Shown: positions 32,324-41,782 of the stretch, piece after piece
How positions within the stretch are numbered: the first letter of the stretch is position 1
How the letters are laid out: every line of letters begins with the position of its first letter
NCBI GenBank assembly: GCA_036380715.1
Contig: DASVEF010000343.1
Span: 62,001-126,000, forward strand
From: UBA5704 sp036380715
GTDB taxonomy: Bacteria > Acidobacteriota > Thermoanaerobaculia > Multivoradales > UBA5704
Direction of reading: 5' to 3'
DNA: 64,000 bases
The notes under the pieces: model-generated
Databases searched by the model: none
Told to the model about the DNA's origin: nothing
The model's input: only the letters and a program-made list of their open reading frames with translations
Translations under genes and position numbers: made by a program

Positions 32324-34816
32324 TCAGGGCGCCGTCATAGGCTCGCGGCCCTCTCTCACGTAGGTCTCCATCAGCTTGAAGACGCGGCGGTACTCGTCGA
32401 GCCAGCTCGTCGGCCGCAGGAAGGCGTGCGGCTCGACCGGGTAGATGGCGGTCTCGAAGTTCTCCTTCTTCAGCTCGATCAGGCGCTGCACCAGGAGCAC
32501 GGTGTCCTGGAAGAAGACGTTGTCGTCCTGCATGCCGTCGCAGATCAGCAGCGGGTCCTGGAGCCCGGCCGCGTACTCGATGGGCGAGCTCTTGACGTAG
32601 GCCTCGGGGTCCACCTCCGGCGTGTTCAGGATGTTCGACGTGTACTCGTGGTTGTAATGGGACCAGTCGGTCACCGGCCGCAGGGCGGCGCCGGCCGCGA
32701 AGAGGCCCGGCCGGCGGAACAGGGCCATGAAGGTCATGAAGCCGCCGTAGGAGCCGCCGTAGATGCCGATCCGCTTCGGGTCCACGCTCTTGTTGCGCAC
32801 CATCCAGGCGATCCCGTCCTCCATGTCCTCCAGCTCGGGATACCCCATCTGCCGGTAGATCGCCGTGCGCCAGTCGCGGCCGTAGCCGGCGGAGGCCCGG
32901 TAGTCCATGTCGAGCACCACGTAGCCGTGCTGCGTCAGGAGCGAGTGGAACATGAGCTCCCGGAAGTACGAGGACCAGCCGGCGTGGGCGTTCTGGAGGT
33001 AGCCGGCGCCGTGGACGAAGATCACGGCCGGATACTTCTTCGCGGGATCGAACCCCTTCGGCGTGTACACCCGCGAGTAGACCGGGTCCTTGCCGTGCGA
33101 GGACGGGACCGGCACGATCTCGGGGATGCTCCAGTCCTGGGCCAGGAACTCCGCGCTCACCGTGCGCGTGAGCTGCCGCGCCTCGGCCCCGGGCGCCGCC
33201 GGCTGCACGAAGAGCTCGCGCGGCCGGAGGATCTGGGAGTTGGTGAGGAGCAGCTTGTCCTCCTGGGGCGAGAGCACGAATTCGGTGAGGCCGCCCAGGC
33301 CGCTGACCTGCTCGCTCTTGCCGCTCGCCACGTCCGTCCGCCAGACGTTGTAGAAGCCCGGGTGCTCGGCGTTGGCCGTGTAATAGAAGGCGCGGCCGTC
33401 GAAGGTGAGCACGGGTACGGAGACCTCGAAGCGGCCGCGGGTGAGCTGGCGGGCCGGCTTGCCGTCCATCCCGGCCAGGTAGAGGTGCGAGTGGCCGCTC
33501 TCTTCGGAGAGATACCAGAGGGTCTCGTTGTCCTTGAGCCAGCCGAATTCGTTGAAGTTCCAGTTGATCCAGGCCGGATCGGTGAGGCGGTGGCGGGAGA
33601 CCAGCTCCCTGCTCCCCGGCTCGATGGTGGCGATCCAGCGGTCCTTGTTGTCGTAGGTCCGGAGCTGCAGGGCGAGCCGGCCGCCGTCGTCGGTCCAGGC
33701 GAGCCCGTAGAATTCGACCGGCCGCGCCTGGGGCTCCTCTTTCTTCGCCTCCTCCGCCTTCTTCGCGGGCTCTCCCGCGCCGGCCTTGCCGTCCTTCTTC
33801 TCCGCGTCCTTCTTGGCCTGCTCCCTGGCCTTCTTCGCCTTTTCCCGCAGGTCCTTCAGGGGATCGTCCTTGATCCCCGGCAGGGTGGAGAGGTCGATCT
33901 CGTGGCGCTCGTGGGCGCGCAGGTCGAGGAGCAGCACGGTGGGGCTGACCGGATTGCCGGTGCCCACCTTGGCGCGGACCTCCCGCGTCTCCACGTTGCC
34001 GCTCTCGGTGACGAAGCCGGCCAAGAGGCTCTTCTTGCCGGTGTCCATGTCCTTCGGCTGGGTGAGGACGACCATCCAGTCTCCCGTCGGCGATAGCGAG
34101 GTGCGGACGATCTCGACCTTGTCGCCCAGGTACCAGGGCAGGGGAGCGCGCGTGGGATCGGCCTTCTGCTCCTCCTGCTGGGCCTCCCGCGCGGCGTCGC
34201 GCTGCTCCTTGTCCTCGCGGAGCACGTCGAAGAGGCGGAGCTGCCGCTCCTTCAGATAACCGGGCTCCTCCTCGTCTTCCGGGTCCTTCTCCAGGCGCAG
34301 CTCGGCCGGCTGGGAGAGCAGCCCCGAGTCGAGGTCGTAGACGAAGATGTCCTTTTCGCCGCGGCGGAACCAGAAGCGCCGGTCGCCGGCCATCCAGCGC
34401 GGGTCGGTCTCCGCCTCCGCCGTTCGGGTGACCTGCCGGACGGCGCCGCTCTGGAGGTCCTTGACGTAGATGTCACCCTGGCGCGAGTAGACCTTGTGCC
34501 GGCGGTCGCGGCTGATCTCGCCGGGATGGTCGACGGCGCCGCGCACGAAATAGGGGACGAGCTCGGGCTCGCCGCCTTCCAGGCTCTGCCTGTACAGGTC
34601 GCGCAGCTCCGACCCCTGCCGCTTGCGCTGGTAGTAGACGGCGGTCCCGTCGTCCGACCAGTACGGCTCCTCCGGCGGAGTGCCGATCCAGTCGGGGTGG
34701 GCCATGATCTTTTCCAGAGTCAGCCTGGAGGCCTCGTCCGCCGGGCTGGCGGGCGAGGCTGCGCCCAGGAGGGCCGATGTCAGAAGGGCCGCAGCAAGGG
34801 AACGATGGGTCTGCAT
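32324..34816 (-). CDS. Secreted S9-family prolyl-oligopeptidase-like peptidase
   Basis: An 830-residue enzyme with a signal peptide (to about residue 27), a beta-propeller (residues 40-560) that includes a Lys/Glu/Ala-rich insertion near residues 320-360, and a C-terminal alpha/beta hydrolase. The catalytic Ser is in GIYGGSYGGFMTFMALF, the Asp is probably in LICDGMQDDNVFF, and the His is in YPVEPHAF. The order fits dipeptidyl-peptidase or acylaminoacyl-peptidase relatives. It is transcribed divergently from the glycogen-debranching-type gene, with 64 bases between starts. It should cleave short peptides in the periplasm. Confidence 0.92.
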   Translation of the reverse strand: MQTHRSLAAALLTSALLGAASPASPADEASRLTLEKIMAHPDWIGTPPEEPYWSDDGTAVYYQRKRQGSELRDLYRQSLEGGEPELVPYFVRGAVDHPGEISRDRRHKVYSRQGDIYVKDLQSGAVRQVTRTAEAETDPRWMAGDRRFWFRRGEKDIFVYDLDSGLLSQPAELRLEKDPEDEEEPGYLKERQLRLFDVLREDKEQRDAAREAQQEEQKADPTRAPLPWYLGDKVEIVRTSLSPTGDWMVVLTQPKDMDTGKKSLLAGFVTESGNVETREVRAKVGTGNPVSPTVLLLDLRAHERHEIDLSTLPGIKDDPLKDLREKAKKAREQAKKDAEKKDGKAGAGEPAKKAEEAKKEEPQARPVEFYGLAWTDDGGRLALQLRTYDNKDRWIATIEPGSRELVSRHRLTDPAWINWNFNEFGWLKDNETLWYLSEESGHSHLYLAGMDGKPARQLTRGRFEVSVPVLTFDGRAFYYTANAEHPGFYNVWRTDVASGKSEQVSGLGGLTEFVLSPQEDKLLLTNSQILRPRELFVQPAAPGAEARQLTRTVSAEFLAQDWSIPEIVPVPSSHGKDPVYSRVYTPKGFDPAKKYPAVIFVHGAGYLQNAHAGWSSYFRELMFHSLLTQHGYVVLDMDYRASAGYGRDWRTAIYRQMGYPELEDMEDGIAWMVRNKSVDPKRIGIYGGSYGGFMTFMALFRRPGLFAAGAALRPVTDWSHYNHEYTSNILNTPEVDPEAYVKSSPIEYAAGLQDPLLICDGMQDDNVFFQDTVLLVQRLIELKKENFETAIYPVEPHAFLRPTSWLDEYRRVFKLMETYVREGREPMTAP

Positions 34817-34880
34817 AGGCGGAAAAGGGTAGCACCGAAGCCTGCGGACGGGCACGAATCTTGTTACCGGAAAGTACCGC

Positions 34881-37151
34881 GTGAGCGATCTCCGCCAGGA
34901 CGACCTCGTCCGCATCCGCCCCTGGGCCGACCTGTTCTTCATCAGCCAGGACCGCACGGTGCTGGCGACCGAGCGCGACGGCTTCTTCGACGGCGGGCCG
35001 TACCGCGGCCTTTTCGTCCACCAGACGCGCCTCCTCTCCCGCTACCGCCTGACGATCGACGGCAAGCCGCCGAAGCCGGTGGCGCTGTCGAACGTCTCCC
35101 AGCACCGCTGGCTCGGCTACTACGTGGCGCTCCCTCCCGGCCAGGAGCCGGGCGGTCGGGACGAGGGGAGCGGGCACATGGAGGAGCTCTCGGAGAGGAC
35201 GCTGGAGATCCGCGTCGACCGCGTGGCGGGCGGCGGCCTGCGCGAGGAGATCGAGCTGACCAATTACAGCCTGGAGCCGACCGCGTTCACCCTGGAAATC
35301 GAGCTCGACGCCGACTTCGCCGACCAGGGGGAGACCCTCTCCGGTGAGCGCAGGCAGGAGGGGGAGATCGCGAAGCGCTGGAGCGAGGTGGACCGGGAGC
35401 TCGCGTTCGACTACCGTGCCGAGCACGGCTCCGCATCGATCGATCGGGGAATCCGCATCCGCGTGGAAGCTCCCGGGACGCCGTCGTACCAGGAGGGGCG
35501 GCTCGCCTTCCAGGTGGAGCTGGCGCCGCAGGAGAGCTGGCGGGCGCGGCTGGTCTTCGTCCCCGTGCTGCGCGATCTGGAAGGCGCCGAGCCGCTCCCC
35601 CCGCAGGAGTACGACCGCCGCCGCGAGACCTTCCTGAGCCGGGCGGCCAGCTTCGCCACGCGGGAGAGCGAGACCCTCGCGCCGGTGGTGATCCACGCCC
35701 TGGAGCAGGCAAAGAGGGATCTCGCCGTCCTGCGGCTGCACGATCCGGGCGAGACCGAGGACGCGTGGACCCTGGCCGCGGGCCTTCCTCTTTATATAGC
35801 GCTCTTCGGCCGCGACACCCTGACCGCCTCCTGGCAGGCGGCGATGCTCGGCCCCGAGATGATGGACGGCACCCTGCGCGCCCTCGCCCGCCTCCAGGGC
35901 CGCCGCGAGGACGACTGGCGGGACGAGCAGCCGGGACGCATGCTGCACGAAGCCCACACCGGGCCGCTGGCCGCGCTGGGGTACATCCCGCAGCGCCGCT
36001 ACTACGGCTCCGTCACCACCTCCGGCTTCTACCCGCTGGTAGCCGCCGAGCTGTGGCACTGGACCGGCGACAAGGAGAGGGTGCGGCCGTTCCTCGGCCC
36101 CGCCCTCGACGGGCTGCGCTGGCTGGAGCGGTATTCGGACCGCGACCACGACGGTTTCTTCGAATACAAGACGCGCTCGCGCCAGGGGGTGGTCCACCAG
36201 GGGTGGAAGGACTCGGCCAATGCCATCGTGGACGAGGACGGCGCGCCCGTGCCGCCGCCCATCGCGACCTGCGAGGAGCAGGCGTTCGTGTACGTGGCCC
36301 GGCTCCACCTCTCGGAGGTCCTCTGGTGGATGGGGGAGAAAGACGAGGCCCGCCGGCTCTTCCATGCCGCCGGGGAGCTCAAGAAGCGCTTCAACGACGC
36401 CTTCTGGATGGAAGACAAAGGCTTCTTCGCCATGGGGCTCGACGCCTCCGGCCGGCAGATCCGCGCCATCGGCTCCAACGCGGGGCACTGTCTGGCGGCA
36501 GGCATCGTCGACGACGCCCTGGTCGAGCGCACGGCCGCGCGCCTCCTCGCCGACGACCTGTGGACCGGCTGGGGCATCCGCACGCTCTCGGCGCGGAACC
36601 CGGCGTTCAACCCTTACAGCTATCACCGCGGCTCGGTCTGGCCGGTCGAGCACGGCAGCTTCGTCCTGGGCTTCCTGCGCTACGGCCTGCACGACGCCCT
36701 GGAGAAGGTCTGCCGGGGCCAGCTCGAAGCGGCCCGCCTGTTCGACGCCTGCCGGCTGCCCGAGGTCTTCAGCGGCCACGCGCGCGGCGCCGGCCATCCC
36801 TTCCCGGCGCTCTACCCGCAGACCAACGCGCCGCAGGCCTGGTCCGCCTCCGCTGTCCTCTGCATGGTCCAGTCGCTGCTCGGCCTCTATCCTTACGCCC
36901 CTCTCCGGCTCCTCCTCGTCGATCCCCGCCTCCCCGACTGGCTGCCCGAGATCACGGTGCGCAACCTGCGGGTCGGAGAGGCGACGGTGACGATCCGCTT
37001 CTTCCGTGAAGGGGAGAAGAGCGGTTACGAGGTCCTCGACCAGCGGGGCAGGCTCCACGTCCTCCGCCAGCCCAGCCCCTGGTCGCTCACCGCCGGCTTC
37101 GCCGAGCGCCTGCGGGACGTGCTCGCGAGCCTCCTGCCGGCTTCGCTCTGA
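34881..37151 (+). CDS. Amylo-alpha-1,6-glucosidase / glycogen-debranching-type glycoside hydrolase
   Basis: A 756-residue cytosolic-type enzyme. The N-terminal 220 residues are a glycogen-debranching N domain (RDGFFDGGPYRGLFVHQTRL). A (alpha/alpha)6 barrel with the MGH1-like GH63/GH15 pattern follows (LPLYIALFGRDTLTASWQAA, RYSDRDHDGFFEYKTRSRQG, NPYSYHRGSVWPVEHGS). Acidic residues in GFFEYKTR and in EQAFVYVARLHLSEVL are candidates for catalysis. The start is GTG at 34881 with GGAAAG upstream. It probably releases glucose from branched alpha-glucans. Length and domain order agree with Acidobacteriota debranching enzymes. Confidence 0.88.
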   Translation: MSDLRQDDLVRIRPWADLFFISQDRTVLATERDGFFDGGPYRGLFVHQTRLLSRYRLTIDGKPPKPVALSNVSQHRWLGYYVALPPGQEPGGRDEGSGHMEELSERTLEIRVDRVAGGGLREEIELTNYSLEPTAFTLEIELDADFADQGETLSGERRQEGEIAKRWSEVDRELAFDYRAEHGSASIDRGIRIRVEAPGTPSYQEGRLAFQVELAPQESWRARLVFVPVLRDLEGAEPLPPQEYDRRRETFLSRAASFATRESETLAPVVIHALEQAKRDLAVLRLHDPGETEDAWTLAAGLPLYIALFGRDTLTASWQAAMLGPEMMDGTLRALARLQGRREDDWRDEQPGRMLHEAHTGPLAALGYIPQRRYYGSVTTSGFYPLVAAELWHWTGDKERVRPFLGPALDGLRWLERYSDRDHDGFFEYKTRSRQGVVHQGWKDSANAIVDEDGAPVPPPIATCEEQAFVYVARLHLSEVLWWMGEKDEARRLFHAAGELKKRFNDAFWMEDKGFFAMGLDASGRQIRAIGSNAGHCLAAGIVDDALVERTAARLLADDLWTGWGIRTLSARNPAFNPYSYHRGSVWPVEHGSFVLGFLRYGLHDALEKVCRGQLEAARLFDACRLPEVFSGHARGAGHPFPALYPQTNAPQAWSASAVLCMVQSLLGLYPYAPLRLLLVDPRLPDWLPEITVRNLRVGEATVTIRFFREGEKSGYEVLDQRGRLHVLRQPSPWSLTAGFAERLRDVLASLLPASL

Positions 37152-37220
37152 CGCCTGATCCGCCATTTGATGCGACGAGGGGGTTACAGGAGCGGAAACT
37201 CTGTATAGAATCGTGCGTCT

Positions 37221-37628
37221 ATGAACCCCCTGGCGTCATCCCCGGCTCTCCAGGACCACCTGCGCATCCTGGTCGTGGAGGACGATCCCGAGAGCCTCCA
37301 GATGATGGGAGCCCTCCTCGCGGTCTGGGGGCACGACCCCGTCCTGGTCCCCGGCGGCCCCGAGGCGCTCACCGCCCTCAGCGGCGGGATGCCGGACGTG
37401 ATCCTGCTCGACCTCGGCCTTCCCGGCATGGACGGCTTCGAAGTGGCGCGCAAGGTGCGCTGCCTCCCCAACGGCGGCGACTCGGTCCTCATCGTGGCGG
37501 TCACCGCCTTCCGCAGCGACGAGCACCAGCGCCAGGCCTGGGAGGCCGGTTTCGACAAGTACCTGATGAAGCCGGTGGACATCGACACCCTGCGCCAGGT
37601 GCTGGCCCAGGCGCACCGCAAGAACTGA
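37221..37628 (+). CDS. Single-domain response regulator
   Basis: A 135-residue receiver domain: ILVVEDDPESLQMMGALLAV with the acidic pair near 20-22, phospho-acceptor Asp64 in VILLDLGLPGMDG, Thr in VAVTAFRS and Lys in KYLMKPVD. No output domain is attached, so it must act through protein-protein contacts (CheY-like or as a phosphorelay component). No histidine kinase is adjacent. A small hairpin follows the stop (37635-37651) with a T-rich tail, compatible with termination. Confidence 0.92.
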   Translation: MNPLASSPALQDHLRILVVEDDPESLQMMGALLAVWGHDPVLVPGGPEALTALSGGMPDVILLDLGLPGMDGFEVARKVRCLPNGGDSVLIVAVTAFRSDEHQRQAWEAGFDKYLMKPVDIDTLRQVLAQAHRKN

Positions 37629-37780
37629 AAAATACGATCTTCAGGATCGTTTGTCCCGCTTTTTGGGGCTTCGAGCACTCTCAGAACAATCGCAGCACGG
37701 CAGTACGGGGCTCCCGCGGCCTCCGGCACCATCCGGTGCAGAAAGTCGCGGAACTACGATTCTATCTGGAGGGACTAGTC

Positions 37781-39436
37781 ATGGCGAAGAGTGTCGTTAT
37801 TGTGGGCGGAGGCTCGTCCGGTTGGATGACGGCGGCCTATCTCAGAAAAGCTCTCGACCCGTCAATCCGCGTAACAGTCCTCGAAGCGCCTCACATCCGA
37901 ACCATCGGCGTCGGCGAAGCCACTTTCAGCACGATCAAGCTCTTCTTCGACTATCTCGGCCTCCCGGAGCACGAGTGGATGCCGAGCTGCAACGCCGCGT
38001 ACAAACTGGCCATCCGGTTCCAGAACTGGACCAAGGAGCCCGGCCACTTCTATCACCCGTTCCAGCGCTACGACGCCGTCGACGGCTACAACATGGCCGA
38101 GTGGTGGCTGAAGCTCAAGCGGAACGAGGAGCCCTTCGACTACGCCTGTTTCACCATCCCGGCCATCTGCGACGCCAAGCGGTCTCCCCGCTACCTCGAC
38201 GGCCGGGTGTTCGACGACAGGGTCCAGTCGATGTGGGCCGGCGACGCGATCGCCGACAACAAGTTCCTGAACGATCACCAGGTCCAGTATCCATACGCCT
38301 ACCACTTCGACGCCGGCCTGCTCGCCAAGTTCCTCGAAGGGTACGCGACCCAGCGGGGCGTCGGGCTGATCCACGACGAGGTGAAGGAAGTGGTCCTCAA
38401 GGAGGACGGCAGCATTTCCCACCTCGAGACCCTCAATCATGGCCAGGTCGCCGCTGACCTGTTCGTCGACTGCACCGGGTTCCGCGGCCTGCTGATCAAC
38501 CAGGCCCTCAAGGAGCCGTTCATCTCCTTCTCCGAGTCGCTGCTCTGTGACAGCGCGGTCGCCCTGCAGGTGCCGGTCGACATCCAAAAGAACGGGATCC
38601 GGCCCTACACGACCGCCACGGCCATGTCGGCCGGCTGGTCGTGGAACATCCCGCTGTACGGCCGGGTGGGGACCGGCTACGTCTACTCCTCGGCCTTCCT
38701 CTCGAAGGAGGACGCCGAGGCCGAGTTCCGCCGCCACGTGGGCCCCGCCGCCGACGGCTGCACCGCGAACCACATCCGCATGCGGATCGGCCGGACCCGC
38801 AATTCCTGGGTCAAGAACTGCGTGGCCATCGGCCTGTCGAGCGGCTTCGTCGAGCCGCTGGAGTCGACGGGCATCTTCTTCATCCAGAACGGGATCGAAG
38901 AGCTGGTCCACCACTTCCCCAAGGGCGCCGTCGACGAGGAGGCGGTGCGCAGCTACAACCGCAACACCGCCGAGTGCATCGACGGCGTGCGGGAGTTCCT
39001 GACCCTCCACTACCGCGCCTCGGACCGCGACGACAACGAGTTCTGGCGGGCGACCAAGGACACCTACATGTCGGAAGACCTGGCCGAGCGGATGGCGATC
39101 TGGAAGAAGCGGCTGCCCAACGCCCGCAACATCAACCCCAGGTACCACGGGTTCGAGTTCTACTCCTACTCGGTGATGCTGCTCGGGCTCAACCACCGGC
39201 CCGACTCCAACCTGCCGGTCCTCGACTTCCTCGACGACAAGAACGCGCTCGCCATGTTCCGCAACATCCGCAAGAAGTCGGAGCACCTGGTGAAGACGCT
39301 GCCGTCGCAGTACGAGTACCTCAAGCACGTGCGCAAGATGACCGGCGCCGACGAGGCGGTCTCGTACCGGCCGGCCGCGGCGCCCCGGCGGGCCGCGGTG
39401 CCCCAGCGGGCCGCGGCCGCCGCGGCGGCCGTCTAG
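37781..39436 (+). CDS. Flavin-dependent tryptophan-type halogenase
   Basis: A 551-residue FAD enzyme. GGGSSGWMTAAYL near the start binds FAD, Lys75 in NAAYKLAIRFQNW aligns with the catalytic Lys that makes lysine chloramine, WSWNIP (286-291) matches WxWxIP, and FVEPLESTG (356-364) carries the active-site Glu. All key residues are present. The last 25 residues are an Ala/Pro/Arg tail of low complexity. GGAGGG precedes ATG 37781. Reduced flavin must come from an unlinked reductase. The halogenated substrate is unknown; no biosynthetic genes are adjacent. Confidence 0.92.
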   Translation: MAKSVVIVGGGSSGWMTAAYLRKALDPSIRVTVLEAPHIRTIGVGEATFSTIKLFFDYLGLPEHEWMPSCNAAYKLAIRFQNWTKEPGHFYHPFQRYDAVDGYNMAEWWLKLKRNEEPFDYACFTIPAICDAKRSPRYLDGRVFDDRVQSMWAGDAIADNKFLNDHQVQYPYAYHFDAGLLAKFLEGYATQRGVGLIHDEVKEVVLKEDGSISHLETLNHGQVAADLFVDCTGFRGLLINQALKEPFISFSESLLCDSAVALQVPVDIQKNGIRPYTTATAMSAGWSWNIPLYGRVGTGYVYSSAFLSKEDAEAEFRRHVGPAADGCTANHIRMRIGRTRNSWVKNCVAIGLSSGFVEPLESTGIFFIQNGIEELVHHFPKGAVDEEAVRSYNRNTAECIDGVREFLTLHYRASDRDDNEFWRATKDTYMSEDLAERMAIWKKRLPNARNINPRYHGFEFYSYSVMLLGLNHRPDSNLPVLDFLDDKNALAMFRNIRKKSEHLVKTLPSQYEYLKHVRKMTGADEAVSYRPAAAPRRAAVPQRAAAAAAAV

Positions 39437-39446
39437 AGCCTGTAAC

Positions 39447-39495
39447 ACCCACCCGCCGCCGATCGCCTGTAGGGTCGGAAGGCGGGTGGGTTTCC
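39447..39495 (+). terminator. Terminator after the halogenase gene
   Basis: An 11-bp perfect inverted repeat, 39447-39457 with 39481-39491 (ACCCACCCGCC/GGCGGGTGGGT), is followed by TTCCTCC. It lies ten bases past the halogenase stop and before the next start at 39550. Confidence 0.6.
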
Positions 39496-39549
39496 TCCAG
39501 CGACGGATCCTCCTCCCTCCTTCCCTTCCCCAAAGCGAAGGAGGTTTCT

Positions 39550-40106
39550 ATGCAGAGATCCATTGGATGGGCTCTCCTGGCGTTCGCCGTCCTGGCGCCG
39601 CCGGCCGGAGCCTCGACGTTCATGGCGCTCTACCCGGAAGAGATGGTCGAGCACTCCGAGGCCGTGGTGCAGGGCCGGTGATCGAAGTCGCTTCCTTCTG
39701 GAACGCGGAGCGCACGGCGATCCTCACGGAGGCGGTCCTCGAGGTCGAGGACGCCATCGTCGGCGCCGCTCCCCAGTACGTGAACCTGCGCACCTTCGGC
39801 GGACGCGTCGGCAACTACGCCATCGAGGCGCACGGCTTCCCCAGGTTCCAGCTAGGGGAGAGGCTCGTGGTCTTCCTGGAGCCGGAGCAGAACGGCGCCC
39901 ACAAGGTCCTGGGCTACCTCCAGGGGCAGTTCCGCGTCGTCGAGCAGGCCGGGCAGGTCATGGCCGTCCCGGCGATCGAGCAGGGCGTCCGCTACCTGAC
40001 CCCGAACGGCCGGCCGGCGCCGCGCACCGCGCCGCTGGCGCTCGACGAGCTCAAGAACCAGATCCGCGAGACGGCGGGCCGCGTCGGCCGCCCGGCGGCC
40101 CGATGA
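39550..40106 (+). pseudogene. Small secreted protein with a one-base frameshift
   Basis: The ATG at 39550 with AAGGAGG begins a signal peptide (to about residue 23) and runs to VVQGR. A TGA then interrupts at 39679-39681. One base later the frame continues VIEVASFWNAERTAILTEAV to a stop at 40106. The join reads GGCCGG TGATCG where GGCCGGGTGATCG would restore a single protein of about 185 residues, so one G is missing. The second part is a compact beta domain (LRTFGGRVGNYAIEAHGFP) typical of small secreted proteins next to matrixin-like proteases. It is either a real mutation or an assembly error in a G run. Confidence 0.75.
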
Positions 40107-40126
40107 GGACGAAAGGAGACGCCGCC

Positions 40127-41086
40127 ATGAAAATCAGAACGGTCTCCACGCTCCTCGCCCTCGCGCTGCTGATCGCCGGCAGCGCCTACGCCTACGTCCC
40201 CCTGAGCCCGAGCCGCACCTGGGACTGCCCGGTCGACTACACCGTGGACAACCGCGCCGGCGGCGTGCCGTCGATCGCCGACGGCGACGGCGGCCGCACC
40301 CGCACCATCGACGCGATCACTTCCGCCGACGCCTGGAACGGCGCCGGCTCCGCCACGATCATCGCCGCGCACGCCGGGTCGGTGGGGAGCTTCTCCCTGG
40401 GCGATGGCGTCCCGATGCTCAACTTCACCGATCCGCTCTCGGCCTGCACCCTGGGCTGCCTGGCGGCGACCTTCACCGGCTACTACGCCGAGCGCTCCGC
40501 CCGCTCCGGCTCCTACGAGATCACCGACGCGGACATCGTCACCAACTCCTCGGGTTACAACTGGACCTCGCAGGACGAGGATCCGGGCGGCGCCGGCTGC
40601 TCCAGCGAGATCTACATCGAGGGCGTGATGGTGCACGAGATCGGACACGGGCTCGGCCTCGGACATACCGGAGTCGCCGGAGCCACGATGTACGCCTCGG
40701 TCTCCTACTGCAACAACAACCCGGCCACCACCGAGGCGGACGACGAGAGCGGCATCGTCTCCCTCTACGGCTCGGCGCCGTGCAGCGACTGCCGCGACTA
40801 CACCAACTATCTGAGCGGGACCGGGACCACCCAGTACCAGCCCTGCGGCACCTTCTACTGGGGCAATGCCGGTTTCCAGAACGGCTACCTGCGCGGCCCG
40901 GCCGGCGCCGACTTCGACCTCTACCTCTGGCGCTGGGACGGCACGTCCTGGGTGCAGGTGGCGAGCGCGTTGAGCGTCTCCTCCAACGAAAACATCAGCT
41001 ACAAAGGCGCGGCCGGCTGGTACCTCTGGGGGGTCTATTCCTACAGCGGCAGCGGCGCGTACCACTTCTGGGAATCGCACCCGTAG
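40127..41086 (+). CDS. Secreted matrixin-like zinc metalloprotease
   Basis: A 319-residue protein with a signal peptide (to about residue 22) and an M10-type catalytic domain. The zinc motif is HEIGHGLGLGH (His170, Glu171, His174, His180), followed by Met188 in GATMYA as the Met-turn. The last 100 residues form a pre-peptidase C-terminal-like beta domain (FDLYLWRWDGTSWVQVAS, KGAAGWYLWGVYSYSG). AAGGAG precedes ATG 40127. It sits just downstream of the frameshifted secreted protein gene and is probably co-transcribed. It is likely an exported protease for nutrient scavenging. Confidence 0.9.
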   Translation: MKIRTVSTLLALALLIAGSAYAYVPLSPSRTWDCPVDYTVDNRAGGVPSIADGDGGRTRTIDAITSADAWNGAGSATIIAAHAGSVGSFSLGDGVPMLNFTDPLSACTLGCLAATFTGYYAERSARSGSYEITDADIVTNSSGYNWTSQDEDPGGAGCSSEIYIEGVMVHEIGHGLGLGHTGVAGATMYASVSYCNNNPATTEADDESGIVSLYGSAPCSDCRDYTNYLSGTGTTQYQPCGTFYWGNAGFQNGYLRGPAGADFDLYLWRWDGTSWVQVASALSVSSNENISYKGAAGWYLWGVYSYSGSGAYHFWESHP

Positions 41087-41105
41087 AGCCTCACGGTTGA
41101 TCACA

Positions 41106-41134
41106 CCCCTCTCCCCGGCGCCCGGGGAGAGGGG
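41106..41134. repeat. GC-rich palindrome after the matrixin gene
   Basis: A 13-bp perfect stem, 41106-41118 with 41122-41134 (CCCCTCTCCCCGG/CCGGGGAGAGGGG), lies 20 bases downstream of the stop codon. It belongs to the same CCCTCTCCC family found at three other places and may end transcription. Confidence 0.75.
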
Positions 41135-41207
41135 CCCCGTCCCGCTCAGAGTCTCTCTCGCACCTCTTTTATTTAGAAGTGTCTTGCCAACCCTCAAGGA
41201 GGAGACC

Positions 41208-41711
41208 ATGAACAGAGTCATCGTCCGTCTCGCCGTTCTCGCCCTTTTCCTCGCCGCCCTGCCGATGGCTGCCCAGTCAGGAGCCTGGACCGCCGTGGGT
41301 TCCAGCGGAGACATCGACGAGGCATCCCTCGGGCTCTTCGCGGTCAACGGCCCCGCCCTGCAGCACGCGGGGGCTGCCACGGGAACCATCGTCGCGCGCT
41401 ACAACGTCACCAACACCTTCGGTGGCGGCTTCACGGACGCGCCGCCCTGGACTGTCCTGGAGATGACCTACTTCGACAACTCGGTGCAGAGCAACATCGG
41501 CGCCGTCCTGCTGCAGGTGGATCGCTGCACCGGCGCCGTAACCCCCCTCTGCAGCCTCGGCAGCTTCGATGCCGCCGCGAACACGTGCACGTTCTGCGGC
41601 TTTCCCGCAGGGTCGATCAACTTCGCCACCAGCATGTATTTCGTCGAGATCCGGTTGTTCCGCAGCGTGGCCGCCGTGACCCCGCAGGTGATCGGCTTCC
41701 GGATCTTCTGA
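41208..41711 (+). CDS. Small secreted protein, function unknown
   Basis: A 167-residue protein with a signal peptide ending near MAAQS (residue 24) and a compact beta-rich mature part with four Cys residues (DRCTGAVTPLCSLGSF, then TCTFCGFPAG). The Cys residues could form two disulfides. AAGGAGGAG precedes the ATG. I do not recognise a family. It lies between secreted enzymes, so an extracellular role is likely. Confidence 0.75.
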   Translation: MNRVIVRLAVLALFLAALPMAAQSGAWTAVGSSGDIDEASLGLFAVNGPALQHAGAATGTIVARYNVTNTFGGGFTDAPPWTVLEMTYFDNSVQSNIGAVLLQVDRCTGAVTPLCSLGSFDAAANTCTFCGFPAGSINFATSMYFVEIRLFRSVAAVTPQVIGFRIF

Positions 41712-41782
41712 GCGCCTGCCAGGCCGGTTCTGTGAGAGCCGGGGGAGCGTGAGCTCCCCCGGTCGCTCGATCGGCCCGCCGC

